Assembly (NCBI RefSeq): GCF_003590095.1
Contig: NC_039480.1
Location: 11,757,328-11,821,327 of the forward strand
DNA: 64,000 nt
Source: Trichoplusia ni
Lineage: Eukaryota; Arthropoda; Insecta; Lepidoptera; Noctuidae
Reading direction: 5' to 3'
The notes beneath the pieces are model-generated. The model did not search any database and was not told the DNA's origin. It saw only the letters and a program-made list of their open reading frames with translations. Shown here in pieces: positions 49,301 through 62,048 of this stretch. The position numbers and the translations under genes are program-made. The first letter of the stretch is position 1, and each line of letters starts with the position of its first letter.

Positions 49301-51556
49301 ACATCACAATAACGATTTTAGTTGCACTATAATCGTAATAGGATCTTCTACAGTTACAATTGTGTAATTATTACGATTTATTGATAGCATTTGATACCGT
49401 TACAATAGAAACAAATGCCTGTCGCCAGTCACACCCAATGAATAACTACCGATGTGATCAAATTCCGTGTTTTCATCTGACGTTGAATGTAGCACTGACG
49501 ACTGACACAGCTCACATAATAATGTGCGTTTGAAATTTATTGTCTAACTTTGGTGCAGTGGCCTGTCTACAAATAGGTATGGAAACGTGAACTGACTAGA
49601 AATAATGGTGATTGTTTTTATTATTATTTGAGTTTTGAGTAATTGGGAATTAAACCGCGGACTCGGTATTTATAAAGTAGTAAAAAATATTTTTTCGTTT
49701 TCGAGTCCGACTCACTCTACTTTAAGTGTAATTTTAGGTTTCAACAAATCAGTTTTGTGGTTTAGCCGTTCTGTGGTTTGAAACTTAATGTGTTACTTAC
49801 GCAATTAAGAATATTGTTTTTAAAGCAATAATTTCGTAAATTATTATCTATAAAGATGTCAGTTTAAAACTGATCGAAGCAGCCATCAAATACTTAAAAA
49901 CGTTCGTTTTTAATTTTGCCGACCAAAAGGCCTCTTCTTTTTTTTTTGTAGCACGAAGTCCATACTATCTTTGTACCAACCAGTTCCTATTATAGAATCA
50001 CGATCCCGAAATAGTCGTTATCATGCGCAAGTAGGTTTTACTCTGATTATATCAGCTTTCTGTCGACGTTGCGAAGCTTGGATAGAGGATCTAAATTAGT
50101 ACTTCCCTGATTGGGACAATCAAAGATTATTTTGTGGAGGATTTTAGGAAATGTTATTCTCGGATTTTTTCCCGGAAAGCTATATTAATTGAAAATGAGT
50201 TGAAGTTTTGTAGAAAAGTGAACAAAAAATATTTAATACGATCTTTTATTTAGTACAAGAATAAAGTATTTTTTTCTGGAAATATGCAAGTGACAAAGAT
50301 TTTTGTTTCTAGAATTATCAATTTTCATTATAAATGAAGACGAAATAGCAATTACCCAAAAGCAAAATCAAATTTTACACTCGAAACATTAAAGTGATCT
50401 CCACTTAAGTAAAAGTTTTTTCAATCAAAACTCATTCAATCACAGCTTAATTCTGCGGAGGGCGGCAGACAAGAGCTGTCAATAACACCAGCCGTTACTA
50501 ATTGTCGTTAAACTTCCTTCCTGTATCGAGTTTTCGTGAGGTACCCGACGGTAGGTTTTGCTTTTATAAAACATTTTTCTTCTCCTATATGCTAGATATT
50601 AGTCAAAAGTAATTTACAGATTAGAATAAAAGATTGACAAAATTGACAGTATTATATTTTATTCTCAATTCAAATCATTGAACTTCTTTATTGGTAACAT
50701 GCAAAAATATATAAATTTGGAACGTAGCCCGTTTAAAAACTTGTTTTCATCCTGCCTGTAGAAAACTAAACGAGTTGTTTTTTCTTAAGAACTCGTATTT
50801 TTTAAAGTGTAAAACATCATTTTTACTATTTTTAGCTACCTAATACCGCATTTTGATAAACAGATCTCTAAAGTTCGGTAAGGTAAAATACAAATATCAA
50901 TTAACGAATCAAAATTATTAAGTACTTAAAACGATTACATAAAATAATAAGACGAAGATATTCAATCAATCAACCTAAATTACGAGCTTTATAAAGTTAC
51001 CTTGTAATCCACAGCCTATAATCACTTACACAATTTTACATTAGACATTTATGTACGTAACACTCATATGTACAAGAGGTATTATCCAATTATTACGCGC
51101 GACATGACAGGTGTTCTTTAGCAAATATAATTAAGCTATCAATCAATATTTTCTCAACATCACATGCTAATTTGTACCTTAGAATTTAAACTTTAAGTTT
51201 CAAAATTCGCTGTCAACTTAACATACATATGTATGTTTTACAGTATGGGTGACCGTCGCACAATATGTAGCTGGGGCTGTAAAAATGTCCTGTATAATAG
51301 AGAATGTGAAGGGGCCTTTAATTAAAAGTCCAACCGGCAGTCCTTGCCGAACAATAAAACCCACTCACACTGAATTGTTAATAGTTTTTTCTCTTTCATT
51401 AACAGGCACTTGAAATTTTTAGACTTGGCTGTTTGTTTGTTTTGACATCGAGTGTTTGGTTTCACTTTCTGTAATTATAATAGTGGTACTTATTGTTTGT
51501 TTTTAATTAAGTTTGATAGTTGTTGGTTTCTTATTGATTGTCTAATTATAATATTA
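49301..51556. other. unique AT-rich DNA
   Basis: No gene or repeat that I can support. Confidence 0.45.
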
Positions 51557-51776
51557 CTAGCTGTTGCCCGCGACTTCGTCCGCATGGTTAGAAGATATAA
51601 GTTATGATTTATACTCCTGTATCTTTGCTCCTATTAATCGCAGCGTGATGGTAAATAGCCTAAAACCTTCTTCAATGAATGGTCCATTCAAAACAAAATC
51701 AATTTTTAAATTTGAATCAGTAGTTCCTGAGATTAGCGCGTTCAAACAAACAAACTCTTCAGCTTTCTATATTAGT
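51557..51776 (-). mobile_element. Helitron-like element, family A, 5' clipped
   Basis: Starts on the plus strand A|CTAGCTGTTGCCCGCGACTT, the inverse of the family 3' end, at 51556/51557. It keeps GTTCCTGAGATTAGCGCG and ends at TATATTAGTA without the usual TAGAGTATAGA terminal bases. An internal deletion removes the 'CCCTATTTTTTCACATTTTC' block. The 81-codon frame at 51564-51809 is a shadow. Confidence 0.82.
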
Positions 51777-51799
51777 AAATATATGGGGGCCTACGAATT

Positions 51800-51893
51800 C
51801 TTAAAGTAGTAATATTGTCGTGAAAGTGGGACAGAGCACTACACGACGTACAGCTATCTCTCTCTTTCACAACTACAACAATGTTACTTAAAG
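51800..51893. repeat. palindromic MITE-like repeat, family P
   Basis: CTTAAAGTAGTAATATTGTC on the left and AACAATGTTACTTAAAG on the right form the terminal inverted repeats. The centre has GAAAGTGGGACAGAGC and GCTATCTCTCTCTTTCAC. It starts about 24 bp after a Helitron end. Closest relative in the window is 33161-33257. Confidence 0.65.
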
Positions 51894-52294
51894 CAGTGTT
51901 AATCAGTTTGACTTTAATTATAACAAACTTTAATAAACACACCATTTGTTTTGGTTTATAAGGTTTAATAAGATTTTTGCCTCAAATATTAATCTAAAAA
52001 ATTATGTTAATTAACTTTTAAGACCAAGCTAAGTCTGGAAGTCGGCTAATGAATTCCTTTTATCAACGGGTGAAGTTTTTAGGTTTAATTTAGACAAAAC
52101 CTTGTAAAAATTAAATACTAACGTGACACGAAACGGAATTAGTTAAATTATATTATTTTAGGTAGAACCTTCTTGTTTAGAGTACAGTCGGTCACAAAAG
52201 TACATAAACGAGATTTACCAGATTCTACAATAAAATCAAACTTGAAAACTTACTGTTACAGGCTGTTGAATGTACGAAGCTTTATTTGACTGCA

Positions 52295-52425
52295 CGGATA
52301 AACGAGTGGCGATGGTCACCACGCCATGTGTGAGTTCCACGAATGCTTGTTCTGAGTCTGGATGTCTCTGTGCATTGCAAGTGGATTGGATGTTTTTGAA
52401 ACCCCGCGCGATACAAGGATTCAAA
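52295..52425 (+). mobile_element. tRNA-derived SINE, family C, B-box region deleted
   Basis: The head ACGAGTGGCGATGGTCACCA is joined almost directly to CCACGAATGCTTGTTCTGAG, so the B-box is missing. The tail CCCGCGCGATACAAGGATT is intact. The 62-codon frame at 52236-52424 minus is a shadow. Confidence 0.75.
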
Positions 52426-55400
52426 CATTAATAGGGAAGAGGGAGTCATTAAAAAAAAAATCTCATGAAAACTTAGTAAACATCAATTCTGTTGATATAT
52501 TCAAACATTTTCGACAGTTCAAAAATCTTTGTTCATAGAATTTTGTTGCTGACCGTACCAAAATCCAAGACTTTAATTAACTTATCATAGAAATGATATC
52601 ATTGTGTCCCTGTTTATTTAAGGGTGAGCACCTTCTTCCACCTCAATACACTACAGACAGCATCTTTGTCACGTAAGGTGGGACTTCCGCCTTAAGGATG
52701 CAAATTAACCCTATACCTAATGATTTTCCACAAGAATACCTATTTGTTTAACAGAGGACATAGACGCAAAAGTTTGGGAGAATTCTGCTTATTGTTATAC
52801 AAATTAGATGTAACAAATGTAGCCCGTGTTTTGGCTACAATTTGTCGTGGGATAACTTTATGAATACTGTCTTAATACGCGTGATGTTTCTTCAAACTGT
52901 GATTGGTAACCGATAAAATAAAACATGTTTAAAAAATGTATGAGTGAACAAAACATTTTTTTTTTGTGTTTAGCTCTTTTCGTCCAAAATGACAAATTTC
53001 TGAAATGTCCAGTCTCAAACAGTAATCATTTAACATATTGTTTTTGAATTGTGTTTTTTCTTTCTTTTCATTCCTTAGCATATACCTTTGAAAACTACAC
53101 AAACAATAAAATAATATTTTTTGATGAGTTACTAGATCATACTGTTAAATGATGTCACAAATAGAATAGAGTGTCTTAAAGACTATTTCTAATCAATTCG
53201 AAATAAGATCGCAAATCGAGTTCTTCAAAAAAAAAACAAAAGTATACCGAGGGTTCAAAATCTAAGTTTCCACTGGTAAGACACAGTCTCTAAATTGGAT
53301 GACAAAAGCCAGTCGAAATGGAGTTCGGGTTCGAGAGTGTCGTGGCACTAATTGTGCAGTGGACGTCTTTCACACTGCGGTACGCGGTTACAGACGGTTT
53401 TGACACACCATCGTTCTGTACCCACTTGGTACTTCGGGGTCTGTGCATTGACAAAAGTAACGATTGAGTTGAAGTTAATCAAACATTGAATGGATGATTT
53501 CTTCAAATCTTGATTTAGTTAGAGATGGTATTTTTTTAATCTGCTATAGCCTTATCTCATTACAAACAGAAGTTCAAAAATCTCTTGCTTCCAAAACTTT
53601 ACATAAAGAAGTTTGTTTCCTCTAATTCATACCATGTTTCAATCGCATCTGGTATCGAATTTTATCCGTCTCTGTACCAATTTGCGTTCTTCTATATCTA
53701 ATACTGATTTGCTGTCTAGTAGCCAGTTCCTCCGTAATGCAATAAAGTCAATTTCCATTCATCGGGTACATGTCCAAAGCTAAGACAACTGAAGGAAAAA
53801 GACATACGGCTCCGACCTCAACTGAAATAGGATAAGGGCACGACAATGACGAATGATCCTTCCAAAATATGGCTTACTGAATTTATCATCAAAATGATAT
53901 GAAATACGTAAAGATTTCTTGGAAATAATTCCTTAGGAAGTTGCCTTTGATGATGTATTAAAAGCCTAATATAAACTCGAAGGAACTTGCTACCATTCTT
54001 AACAACGCCAACTTAAACAAAACATCCAAGATGTTCTAGAAGTTTCCTCAGATACTGGTACACGGCTACACGCAAACAGATAATATTGCTGGTCATATTT
54101 CACGAGAGCAGAGCCCCGATGAAACAGGGCATTACGTCGACATATCGCTTTGATTTATGAACTGTTTAAGTACCCTTAAAACTATAGTAGGAAAGCCGAT
54201 ATTCTATTCGGGAAAATCCTAGACAAGGACATGGAGTAATTACTCACAAATTTAATCCTACGTTGAATTCCTCATCATCTAAACTCAAGTTCCACAAAAA
54301 CTGTGTCAGCTTTACTATTATTACGTATTCGTAGTTGTCATTAAATATAGATTTTTTTTAACATCGGTAGGAAACCCGGAAATAATACAAAACGAATTTA
54401 TGTTTCGCGATCAATCTTATCAGACGTCAAAAAGACAATAACAATAACAAAAAAGAACCAACATTTTCCTTATACAAAAATTACAATAATTGTCAATTTT
54501 ACAAAATAAATAATCTTATAAAAAAAAATTGGTTCCGGAACATTGTTCAATAGGCGCGTCAATATTTAATGACATCAAACGTTCACTCCGGGAAAGGTGC
54601 TGATATAATAAGCTGCAGACGTCGGATCCTTCTCAATTTCGTCGGCGTCTACAGCTGTGACAGATTGCATCTTAATTCAGGATGATTAAAGCAAAATATG
54701 AGTGGCACTCGAAAAGTTTCATAAGATATGTAATATTTTTAGAGACACATATACATGGATGTAGCTTACTGAGCGGAATACATTACTGATGGAACGCAAT
54801 TTGTCCTAACCCCAACAATTTATGTACACATTTGTACTACCTACTTTATGCAAAGGAAGTGACGAAAAAAGGCACAAACCTTTCCCGCTCCGTATAATGA
54901 ATACACACCACCGACTTGTTACTAAGCCCTAAGTCGATGTACATAATTAATTTTTGTGATGGATGCTACGGCAAAACTTGAAGGGAATTGCTGCAAATCT
55001 ATCATAAGTTTAAATTAGCAAGCCCACGGTTAGAGAGAAAACTCGTTAAAACACTGCGCAGGCTTATGTAAGATTATAACTTTGTAACTCGGTGAACATA
55101 CCTATGTTGGGAACTTATTCCGGACAAAATGAATTGACTTATTGACAGAAGTGATGAGGCTCAATAATACCGAATTTCCTAACTTAAACTGCTTAAGTTA
55201 TTATTAAATGTGGAATATTCTCGAATACTTGTTCGTTCTGAGAAACCTAATATTCTACAAGGCGTAAAGTCTCGGCTCAGATGTTATATGATGGTTAGAA
55301 GGCGGAGTACTTCTATGTTCAAGGACTTAGTCAAAGATTGTGCACTTCTTACGTGTGGTAAATATTACAATGAAAATTTTCTAGAAAATTATTATAGAAA

Positions 55401-56870
55401 ACCTTCATTATTTATCACTGGAGCTATATAATTATATGACTGCATAACTATGAAGCAATTTTGTAATGACCACACAACTAGTGGTAAACCATTCGTTTGA
55501 CAGTCATTAAATTAATATGGTTGTAATTTAACAAACTCACAATTTAATTATAGTTTGTAATAACTAAATTATTGGTTGTGTTTACATTATTAATTATTAG
55601 TATCAGAGTCCTTCCTACTATGTTTGTGAAATGTGCTCTTGGACAAAAAAATATACCAATCTTTTTAAGATCACTGTTTTGTCACAATTTTGAATATCGT
55701 TAAACTCGAATGCTTCATACTGTATGTAACTTCATGTGTTTGTTTGTGCGTGTGTGTGAGTGTGTATAAGAGAGAAAGAGTTTTTGCTTGTGACCTTTTA
55801 AATCAATTCCGGTGAAATTTGGTGAGGAGGTCGCTAACAACTTGTAATATATGTAAGCATGCACATACTTTTACATAACGTTTTTTAAAATACGAAGTAA
55901 AAACAACAACATCAAGTAGTTCACATTTCAGAAAATATTCAAATTTATATTTACCTGATAATGACTTAAATTTACAAACCTCCTTGTATAATTTTAATTA
56001 ACCGTCTGTCTATATCATTAAAAGATAGTTCAAACAAGTTCTAAACCACAGAAGATGCTAAAACAAACAAATTCCCTAAAGATAATCAGTTCAAACTGTT
56101 CCCCGTCCAAAAATTAGCATAACCATATTATAGTAAGCTTATGTAAACAGTTAAAACGTTCATAAATAACCGAGAACGATTAACAGACCGACGCATAGTA
56201 CGGGGGACCGTAATATATTCACTCGGTGATCCCAATTTGTCTGACCTAACGCAATATTGGGCGGTTCTGATCCATCCTCTATAACTCTACATTTCTATAG
56301 AGCATAAAACTTGATCCGCGAAACAATATAACTTTGGAAGTGTTTGTTGAATATATACTGAGATTTTTGTTACTGAACTTTTAAATCTTTGAAGTTTTGA
56401 GTGCAGGTTTTATGCTAAGGAAGTGATGGTAACTTTTTTTTGCTCCCGAAAAGTTAACAACAGGAGTCGAAAGGTATGTTTCAAAATTGTGCAGTTGTGA
56501 CAAATTAATTTGTGTCACCGAAATGACATGTTTTGCCGGGTTTCTACGGAATCCTTAGAGTAGCGCACCTTGTTCGCTCTTGGCCAGTTATTTAAGCCCA
56601 TATCAAAAATAAATTGCTTTAGTTGGAATCGGTTAGGTAATCCACTCGGGTCATAATGGTACCTTTAAGAAGACCAAAATTTTCGTAAAATTTTGGTGAA
56701 ATAAATCCAGGATTGTTGAATTACTTATTAATATATTAAACCATTATCCAGTCTCTCAAATAAAAATGTTTATATAATATTTCAAACAGAAAAATGTTTT
56801 TCAAATTTAAAAAATCCTGTGAAACTCCATGGATTAGAAAATTATTTATAGGTTCGGTACAATTTAAAGC
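52426..56870. other. unique AT-rich DNA
   Basis: No gene recognised. It holds an imperfect hairpin at 54611-54656 (arms AGCTGCAGACGTCGGA and CGTCGGCGTCTACAGCT), a GT-rich microsatellite at about 55738-55765 and a GC-richer block at 53290-53455. The 73-codon frame at 55210-55431 is unsupported. Confidence 0.45.
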
Positions 56871-56872
56871 TT

Positions 56873-56903
<31 letters not shown>

Positions 56904-56905
56904 CT
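56871..56905. repeat. (TTTA)n microsatellite, LINE 3' tail
   Basis: Roughly eight tetranucleotide units, ending TTTACTTATATGG. In the minus orientation it is the TAAA tail of the adjoining LINE. Confidence 0.85.
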
Positions 56906-57225
56906 TATATGGATCACCAACAAAGAATACACCTTACATGCTATACAAGAGAAAAAGAAGTTACAGGGTTCTTGTGCTTCCTTAATTACAGGTGACCACA
57001 TCATGCATAATAAGCCTTGTGAGCTTAAATAAAGAAAAAAACGTGGTAACACATACAAAAGATGACAATTAAAATAAAAACTGAATTAAAAACAAACATT
57101 AGAAATTAAACAAATAATAATAATATATATATACTTTTGATATGATAGGTAAGGAGGTACGTCAATAAGTCAATAAAAAAAAAAAAAATGGTTGACAATC
57201 ATTTAGTTTTAATTTGATTGTTCAG

Positions 57226-58355
57226 TTAATTTAATTGTTCAGTTATTAGTTTTCTGAATACATTTATAGAATTATAAAAGATGTCTATGTCTTTCGAAGC
57301 GACTGTCACGGTGTTGTACTGGTAAGCTAATCTCACTGTAGGAGAATGTTTCCCTAAGTTGGTACGGAATTGTGGAGCTTTAAGCAACGAGCATGAATAG
57401 CGAGGAAGTCTAGAAGGGACATTGATGTTGATGTTGCTAAGGAGTTCTGGACAGTCAATGTGGTTATTCAGCAGCTTATATAAAAAGACAAGATCAGAAA
57501 TCGTGCGGCGACTTTTAAGTGTTTTGAGTTGAAATTTTTTTAGCCTGTTAATATAAGATCTGGAAGTATTTCGTGGTCTGAATCTAAAAGCCAGATTTTT
57601 GACAAGCCTTTTTTGTATTTTTTCTATTCTATCTTCATGGATCTCATACACCGGATTCCAAGCCGTACTACAATATTCTAACTGACTACGAACATAACAA
57701 TTATATAAGAGAATAGTTGTTGATGGCTTTTTAAACAGTTTAGTAGTTCGTAGGACAAATCCGAGAGCCCGATACGCTTTACTAAGCATATGGTCAAAGT
57801 GATTCACAAAACGTAACTGACTATCTAAATGTACGCCTAAATCTCTAATTACGGTGACTTCGTTTACTGAGTGCCCTGAAATATTGTAAGTAGAGTCGAT
57901 TTTTTTTCTTTTTACGAGTAAATTTAATGTGATAACATTTGCTACAGTTAAGGCTCATTTTATTGGCTGTACACCATTCGCTAAGGCTATCAATGTCTGA
58001 TTGTAATAAATTTGTATCATTATCGCTAGAAACTATACGGGTCAACTTAAGATCATCCGCGAAAAGATACGGTTTGGAGTGTTTGAAGATATCAACTATG
58101 TCGTTTATGAAGATGTTGAAGAAGAGTGGTCCTAGGTTTGAACCTTGAGGAACACCAGATGTTGCATAGTATGCGTTAGATACCTGTCCATCTACGACAA
58201 CAAACGACGGCCTAGCATCAAGGTACGATTTACACCATAATAGAGTGTTTCCAGTAATACCCAGTAACTTAAGTTTTTTAATTAAAATAAGGTGGTTGAC
58301 TTTATCAAAGGCCCTCGAAAAATCAGTATATACTGCATCCACTTGTAGGCCCTAA
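57226..58355 (-). pseudogene. LINE reverse transcriptase, 5' truncated, one frameshift
   Basis: The product would copy LINE RNA into the chromosome. The first segment (58342 down to 57845) carries RT motif A (YTDFSRAFDKVNH, with the first catalytic Asp), the SGVPQGSNLGPLFF template-grip motif and the FADD catalytic pair. The frame breaks at an A8 run (plus T8, 57900-57907), after which the correct phase continues into the second segment (57807 down to 57226). That holds the post-RT region with LEYCSTAWNP and RIEKIQKRLVK. Between 57845 and 57807 the second frame stays open. The endonuclease domain and ORF1 are absent, so it is immobile. A one-base indel in a homopolymer could be a real mutation or a sequencing error. 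The plus frame at 57939-58148 is an antisense shadow. Confidence 0.88.
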
Positions 58356-58359
58356 AAGC

Positions 58360-59706
58360 AAAAAACAGACGTAAAGCTTAAAACAGACGCGAGCAAAACA
58401 CATACACTTATACAAATGCGAAATAATATTTTATGAAGCGTGGTAACACACACCATTTGCGTGAAGTATTCAGTGGCAAATAAATGGACGGTCGAATTTC
58501 CGATTTCAAACAAATTTTGATGAAAAATGGAGTCAAGCGTGAATTAGTCTCGTGTCAGAGGGTTCCGTTAGAATAAGCTAGAATAAATAAATTTACGTAC
58601 AAGTTTTGTCATTAATTAAATTTATGACTGCACATAACGTTTCTTAAACACGTTTTTATTTTAATTTTTACTGTTCCTGCGGCGACGGATAAATTCTGTG
58701 AAAATTCTAACTGGCTGGTGACTGGTTCGTCATCAACAGCCTGGTGACAACAAACAAATTAAGCCCCAGAATTCCATTTCCATAGGGTTCAATTTTTCTT
58801 CTTTGTATACGGATCCCTAAAAACCGCATGTCTGTCTCAAAATGTTGCGCAATGCGGCGACCAGACGACGCACTAAACAAACGGAATTAAAGCAATATTA
58901 TCTCGAGAACAGATAAAGCAAAACGATTTAACGTTTGCCTGTTCGTTCACGCCTTTGTACTACAGATAGATTTTCAATTAACTGAACAACGGGATATAAA
59001 AAAATAGATTCAACAAGCATTGAAAATAGTTGTGCAAGTGTGCTTCTAGCAGCCGAGCACAATCGCTGCGACCGATTGAAGTTTCAGGAAAACCAGTCGG
59101 TTAAATTGTTTTCGCATTTAGAAACTGGTGGAACATTCCTTCCCTTAACATCGGGCATATTAAGCGAATAATTGGATTAAAACTTGTTCATTCGATTATT
59201 TTCTCCGCCTTTCCTTGGAAATCTTAATTTTAAGGGTGTTCTGTTCTATCTCTTGTATTTTTAGTAGTTGACATTATTATTGTATTGGGTTGTAAATTGA
59301 AATGTTTTAATGACGGTAAACAAATGAGCATCGACATTGCCATTCTATTTATCGAAGTCAGACGAACATTTCTTTTCATCAATATTTTGTACGCGTTTGT
59401 TCTTTGTTATTCATCTTCTTTAGACTAACACGACGTAAAAATGTTCTTAGTTGATTAAAAATTCATGTCAAACTTTCGATTCGAATACTGAATAAAAAAT
59501 AAAGGTCACATTGTTTTATACTTTACTGAGACATTACTTTTGAATTGTTGAGAAAATTTTGAAGGCAATTTTTATCAAAAACTTTTTCTTGTCTAATAAT
59601 AGGTTCTATTCTCTTTCTAATTAAAAAAGCTCTGAACTTTTGAGTTACCTATAAATAGCACAGTTATTAATTTTTAATTATTCTTTTAAATACCTAGAAT
59701 GTTTTA
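58360..59706. other. unique AT-rich DNA
   Basis: No gene, RNA or repeat that I can support; slightly GC-richer at 58670-58900. Confidence 0.5.
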
Positions 59707-59820
59707 GATCCCACTGCTGCATGCTGGGCATAGGTCTCCCCATTTCTCTTCCAGACCTCTACCTAATCTAATCTATCTATCTTTTGCGACTTCAAGACAC
59801 TTGCGTCAAGCTTGCTAGAC
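59707..59820 (+). mobile_element. LINE 3'-region fragment ('GGGCATAGGTCTCCCC' type)
   Basis: CCACTGCTGCATGCTGGGCA, TAGGTCTCCCC and TCTTCCAGACCTCTACC match the LINE tail family at 32705. Short decayed fragment with no coding capacity. Confidence 0.6.
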
Positions 59821-60504
59821 TAGATCATCACACCTTCACCATTTAACATACGTAAGCCTACGACTCCTTCCCCTTACTAAATCGATGTCAATAAAAGTAT
59901 CAGTCCAAACATTTAGACCGAGAATGAATCTTTCCGTACAAATACAATACAAGCCAAACAAATGAATACCTCTTTACACAATAACGATAAACTACATAAC
60001 AAAACAAATCTCGACCACAATCCGACACCGTTCCAAAGCTTTATATTTAGCTCGGCTTCGAAAGCCGCAACATTTTTCACATTTAAACGATACCAGGCAC
60101 AGGTATTTATTGTCTACCAACCGTAGATAGTGTAGACCTTATAATTTCAAAGATGGTTACAATAATTTACTGGTTCAGCTCACTTCATTGTCAACTTTTA
60201 TTAGGAAGGTGCAAATGGGTATTTGACTCGAAAGAAACAAATTAGCCTGGAAGGTCGATTCCTAAAAAGTTTCGGGTAAGTATATTCTTTTTAAAATTAA
60301 TAAAAATATCAAGGATAAACCGATTGAAAAATGGTGAATGCTAGTAACCTCACTTGTCAGTAAAAAGTGTACTGATAAGAGACGTCACACGAGATTTCTA
60401 TTTACTGTACGTCTTTCATTTTTTGGTTAAGCTATTAAGGAAAAATCACATATCCGTTATTTTTTGGCAAGCTGTTTTATAGATAAGGTTTTTTTAGTTT
60501 AATA
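59821..60504. other. unique AT-rich DNA
   Basis: No gene recognised. A donor-like TTTCGG|GTAAGTAT at 60274 has no matching upstream exon. Confidence 0.5.
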
Positions 60505-60774
60505 GGGCCTGTTGGTCTAGTGGTTAGTGACCCAGACGGCTATACGGAGGTCGTGGGTTCGATTCCCGCCCAGGACAAATGTTGTGTGATGAGCATGATC
60601 ATTTGTTCTGGTGTCTGGGTGTAATTTATCTCATGATAATATGTATGTATTTAGAAATATATAAGTAAGTTTATCATTTGTCTGGTTACCGTAACACAAG
60701 CTCTGCTTAGCTTTTGATCAGATAACCATGTGTGAGTTGTCCCAGGATATATTATATTATTATTATTATATTAT
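60505..60774 (+). mobile_element. tRNA-Glu-headed SINE, full length
   Basis: The head GGGCCTGTTGGTCTAGTGGT resembles tRNA-Glu, with A-box TGGTCTAGTGG (60513-60523) and B-box GGTTCGATTCC (60556-60566) spaced as in a tRNA. A tRNA-unrelated body follows, with GTGTGATGAGCATGATC and GTGTCTGGGTG, and a TATTATTATTATTAT tail. The acceptor arms pair only partly, so this is a Pol III-type retroposon rather than a tRNA gene. Both promoter boxes look intact. Confidence 0.85.
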
Positions 60775-61964
60775 AGGTATCCGATAACATCAGCCTTAAA
60801 AAAACTGGTTAAACGCGACATTTTTTGAAGAAAAAGGAATGTAGTTGCTGCATTCATCCTAATTTCTAATTTGTAATGAAGAGAGAGTAATGACAGTGGT
60901 TTATCCGTCGTGATTTCACATCTAAACGGTTAAACCAATTTTATATTTTAATATTATAATACTTACAGACAACATGAATCCATGCTAAATACAATCTAAA
61001 CAGGCAGAGCCGAGGGCAAAGCTAGTTAAATATAATGTAAGCGGAAGGGAGTGAGTTAAACGCGGTCCCTCCTCCTGTAATTTATATGAACGACATTTGT
61101 TTTCTCTTGTTATTATACCTCTCATAATTTGAAAGTTTACACAGCCCTTTTGGAACAAGATATGGGATGATAATAGACGATTAAACTTTGTGTTTGTCTT
61201 ACGAATTATGCTCAAAAAATACTGTACCAATATAGATAAATTAAAATGAAAGAGCTGTTACAAAATATACTTTCTTAATCTTTTACCCCCGAAATAAGGT
61301 ATTCGGCGCCTCTATTTAAAACCTAGTATATACTGATTGCAAAAGTGTCTGGGTCGAAATAAATAAAGTTTTAATATTTGTAATTGCTATTCTTTTCATA
61401 AAAATTAGAGATTCAGAATTAAATTTGTTGATTTTAAGTAAAAACAAAAGTCTTCTAGAGTTTACTTAGGCCTGGCTTTAGACCTTTTTAGAAGTAAAAA
61501 ATGCTAAGACTAAAAACAGTTATAAATCTTCACGTGTTTACCTGACCTTCAAGATGTTGATTTTATTTCGATTCTTGACTTAAGTAGAATTTCATCATGA
61601 AAATACAATATTTTTTAAAACAAAAATGAATTTTAAGGAAGTTGTTTGAAATGAGTCTGTACACCAAAACTATTATACCATTGGATGTTTGTAAAAAGTT
61701 AAGAAGCAAAAAATTCAAATATTCATCTCAAGATTCTATCTTTAAAATTAAGAAAACACCGTTTGAGTAACACTGTCATTGCAAAAATCACAACTTGTAA
61801 AGATGAAACAATCAGTATATTACGAGTACTTGCCTGCAATCTGAATTTAGAATTATAACTCTTCCTTTGATTTTGATCACAGCCAAGCAAAAAAGACTGC
61901 AAAGCTTTTGTGCTTTGTCAGACATTGACTGGCGCAGGACGTGATACATCAGTGCACTTACTGT
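60775..61964. other. unique AT-rich DNA
   Basis: No gene or repeat recognised. The 81-codon frame at 60985-61230 minus is unsupported. Confidence 0.45.
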
Positions 61965-62048
61965 AATATTTAAAACAGGATTGCCGTTGTCGAAGCGAGA
62001 TGCAGCTATGCCGAATGTAGAGCGCTGTTTCACTTCCACAACGACCTA
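61965..62048. repeat. palindromic repeat, family P
   Basis: GTTGTCGAAGCGAGATGCAG and GAGCGCTGTTTCACTTCCAC are imperfect reverse complements around CTATGCCGAATGTA. The same signature occurs at 39259 and 33161. Confidence 0.55.

Larger units (their letters stand above)
56871..58355 (-). mobile_element. 5'-truncated non-LTR retrotransposon (jockey/CR1-like LINE)
   Basis: Minus-strand LINE remnant. It enters within the reverse transcriptase domain at about 58355, runs through the RT C-terminal region and a 3' UTR of about 325 bp, and ends in a (TAAA)n tail (plus TTTA repeats, 56871-56905). Truncation at the 5' end is typical of target-primed reverse transcription. A weak possible target duplication is TTAAAGC (left flank) versus TAAAAGC (58353-58359). 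Clade assignment is from general RT appearance, not alignment. Confidence 0.85.

Noticed and set aside
55738..55860. GT-rich tract followed by GGTGAAATTTGGTGAGGAGG as a Helitron family D copy
   Set aside because: Only one short block resembles the family; ends and hairpin are missing.
60505..60577. A tRNA-Glu gene
   Set aside because: The A- and B-boxes are present but the acceptor arm pairs poorly, and a SINE body with an AT-repeat tail follows.
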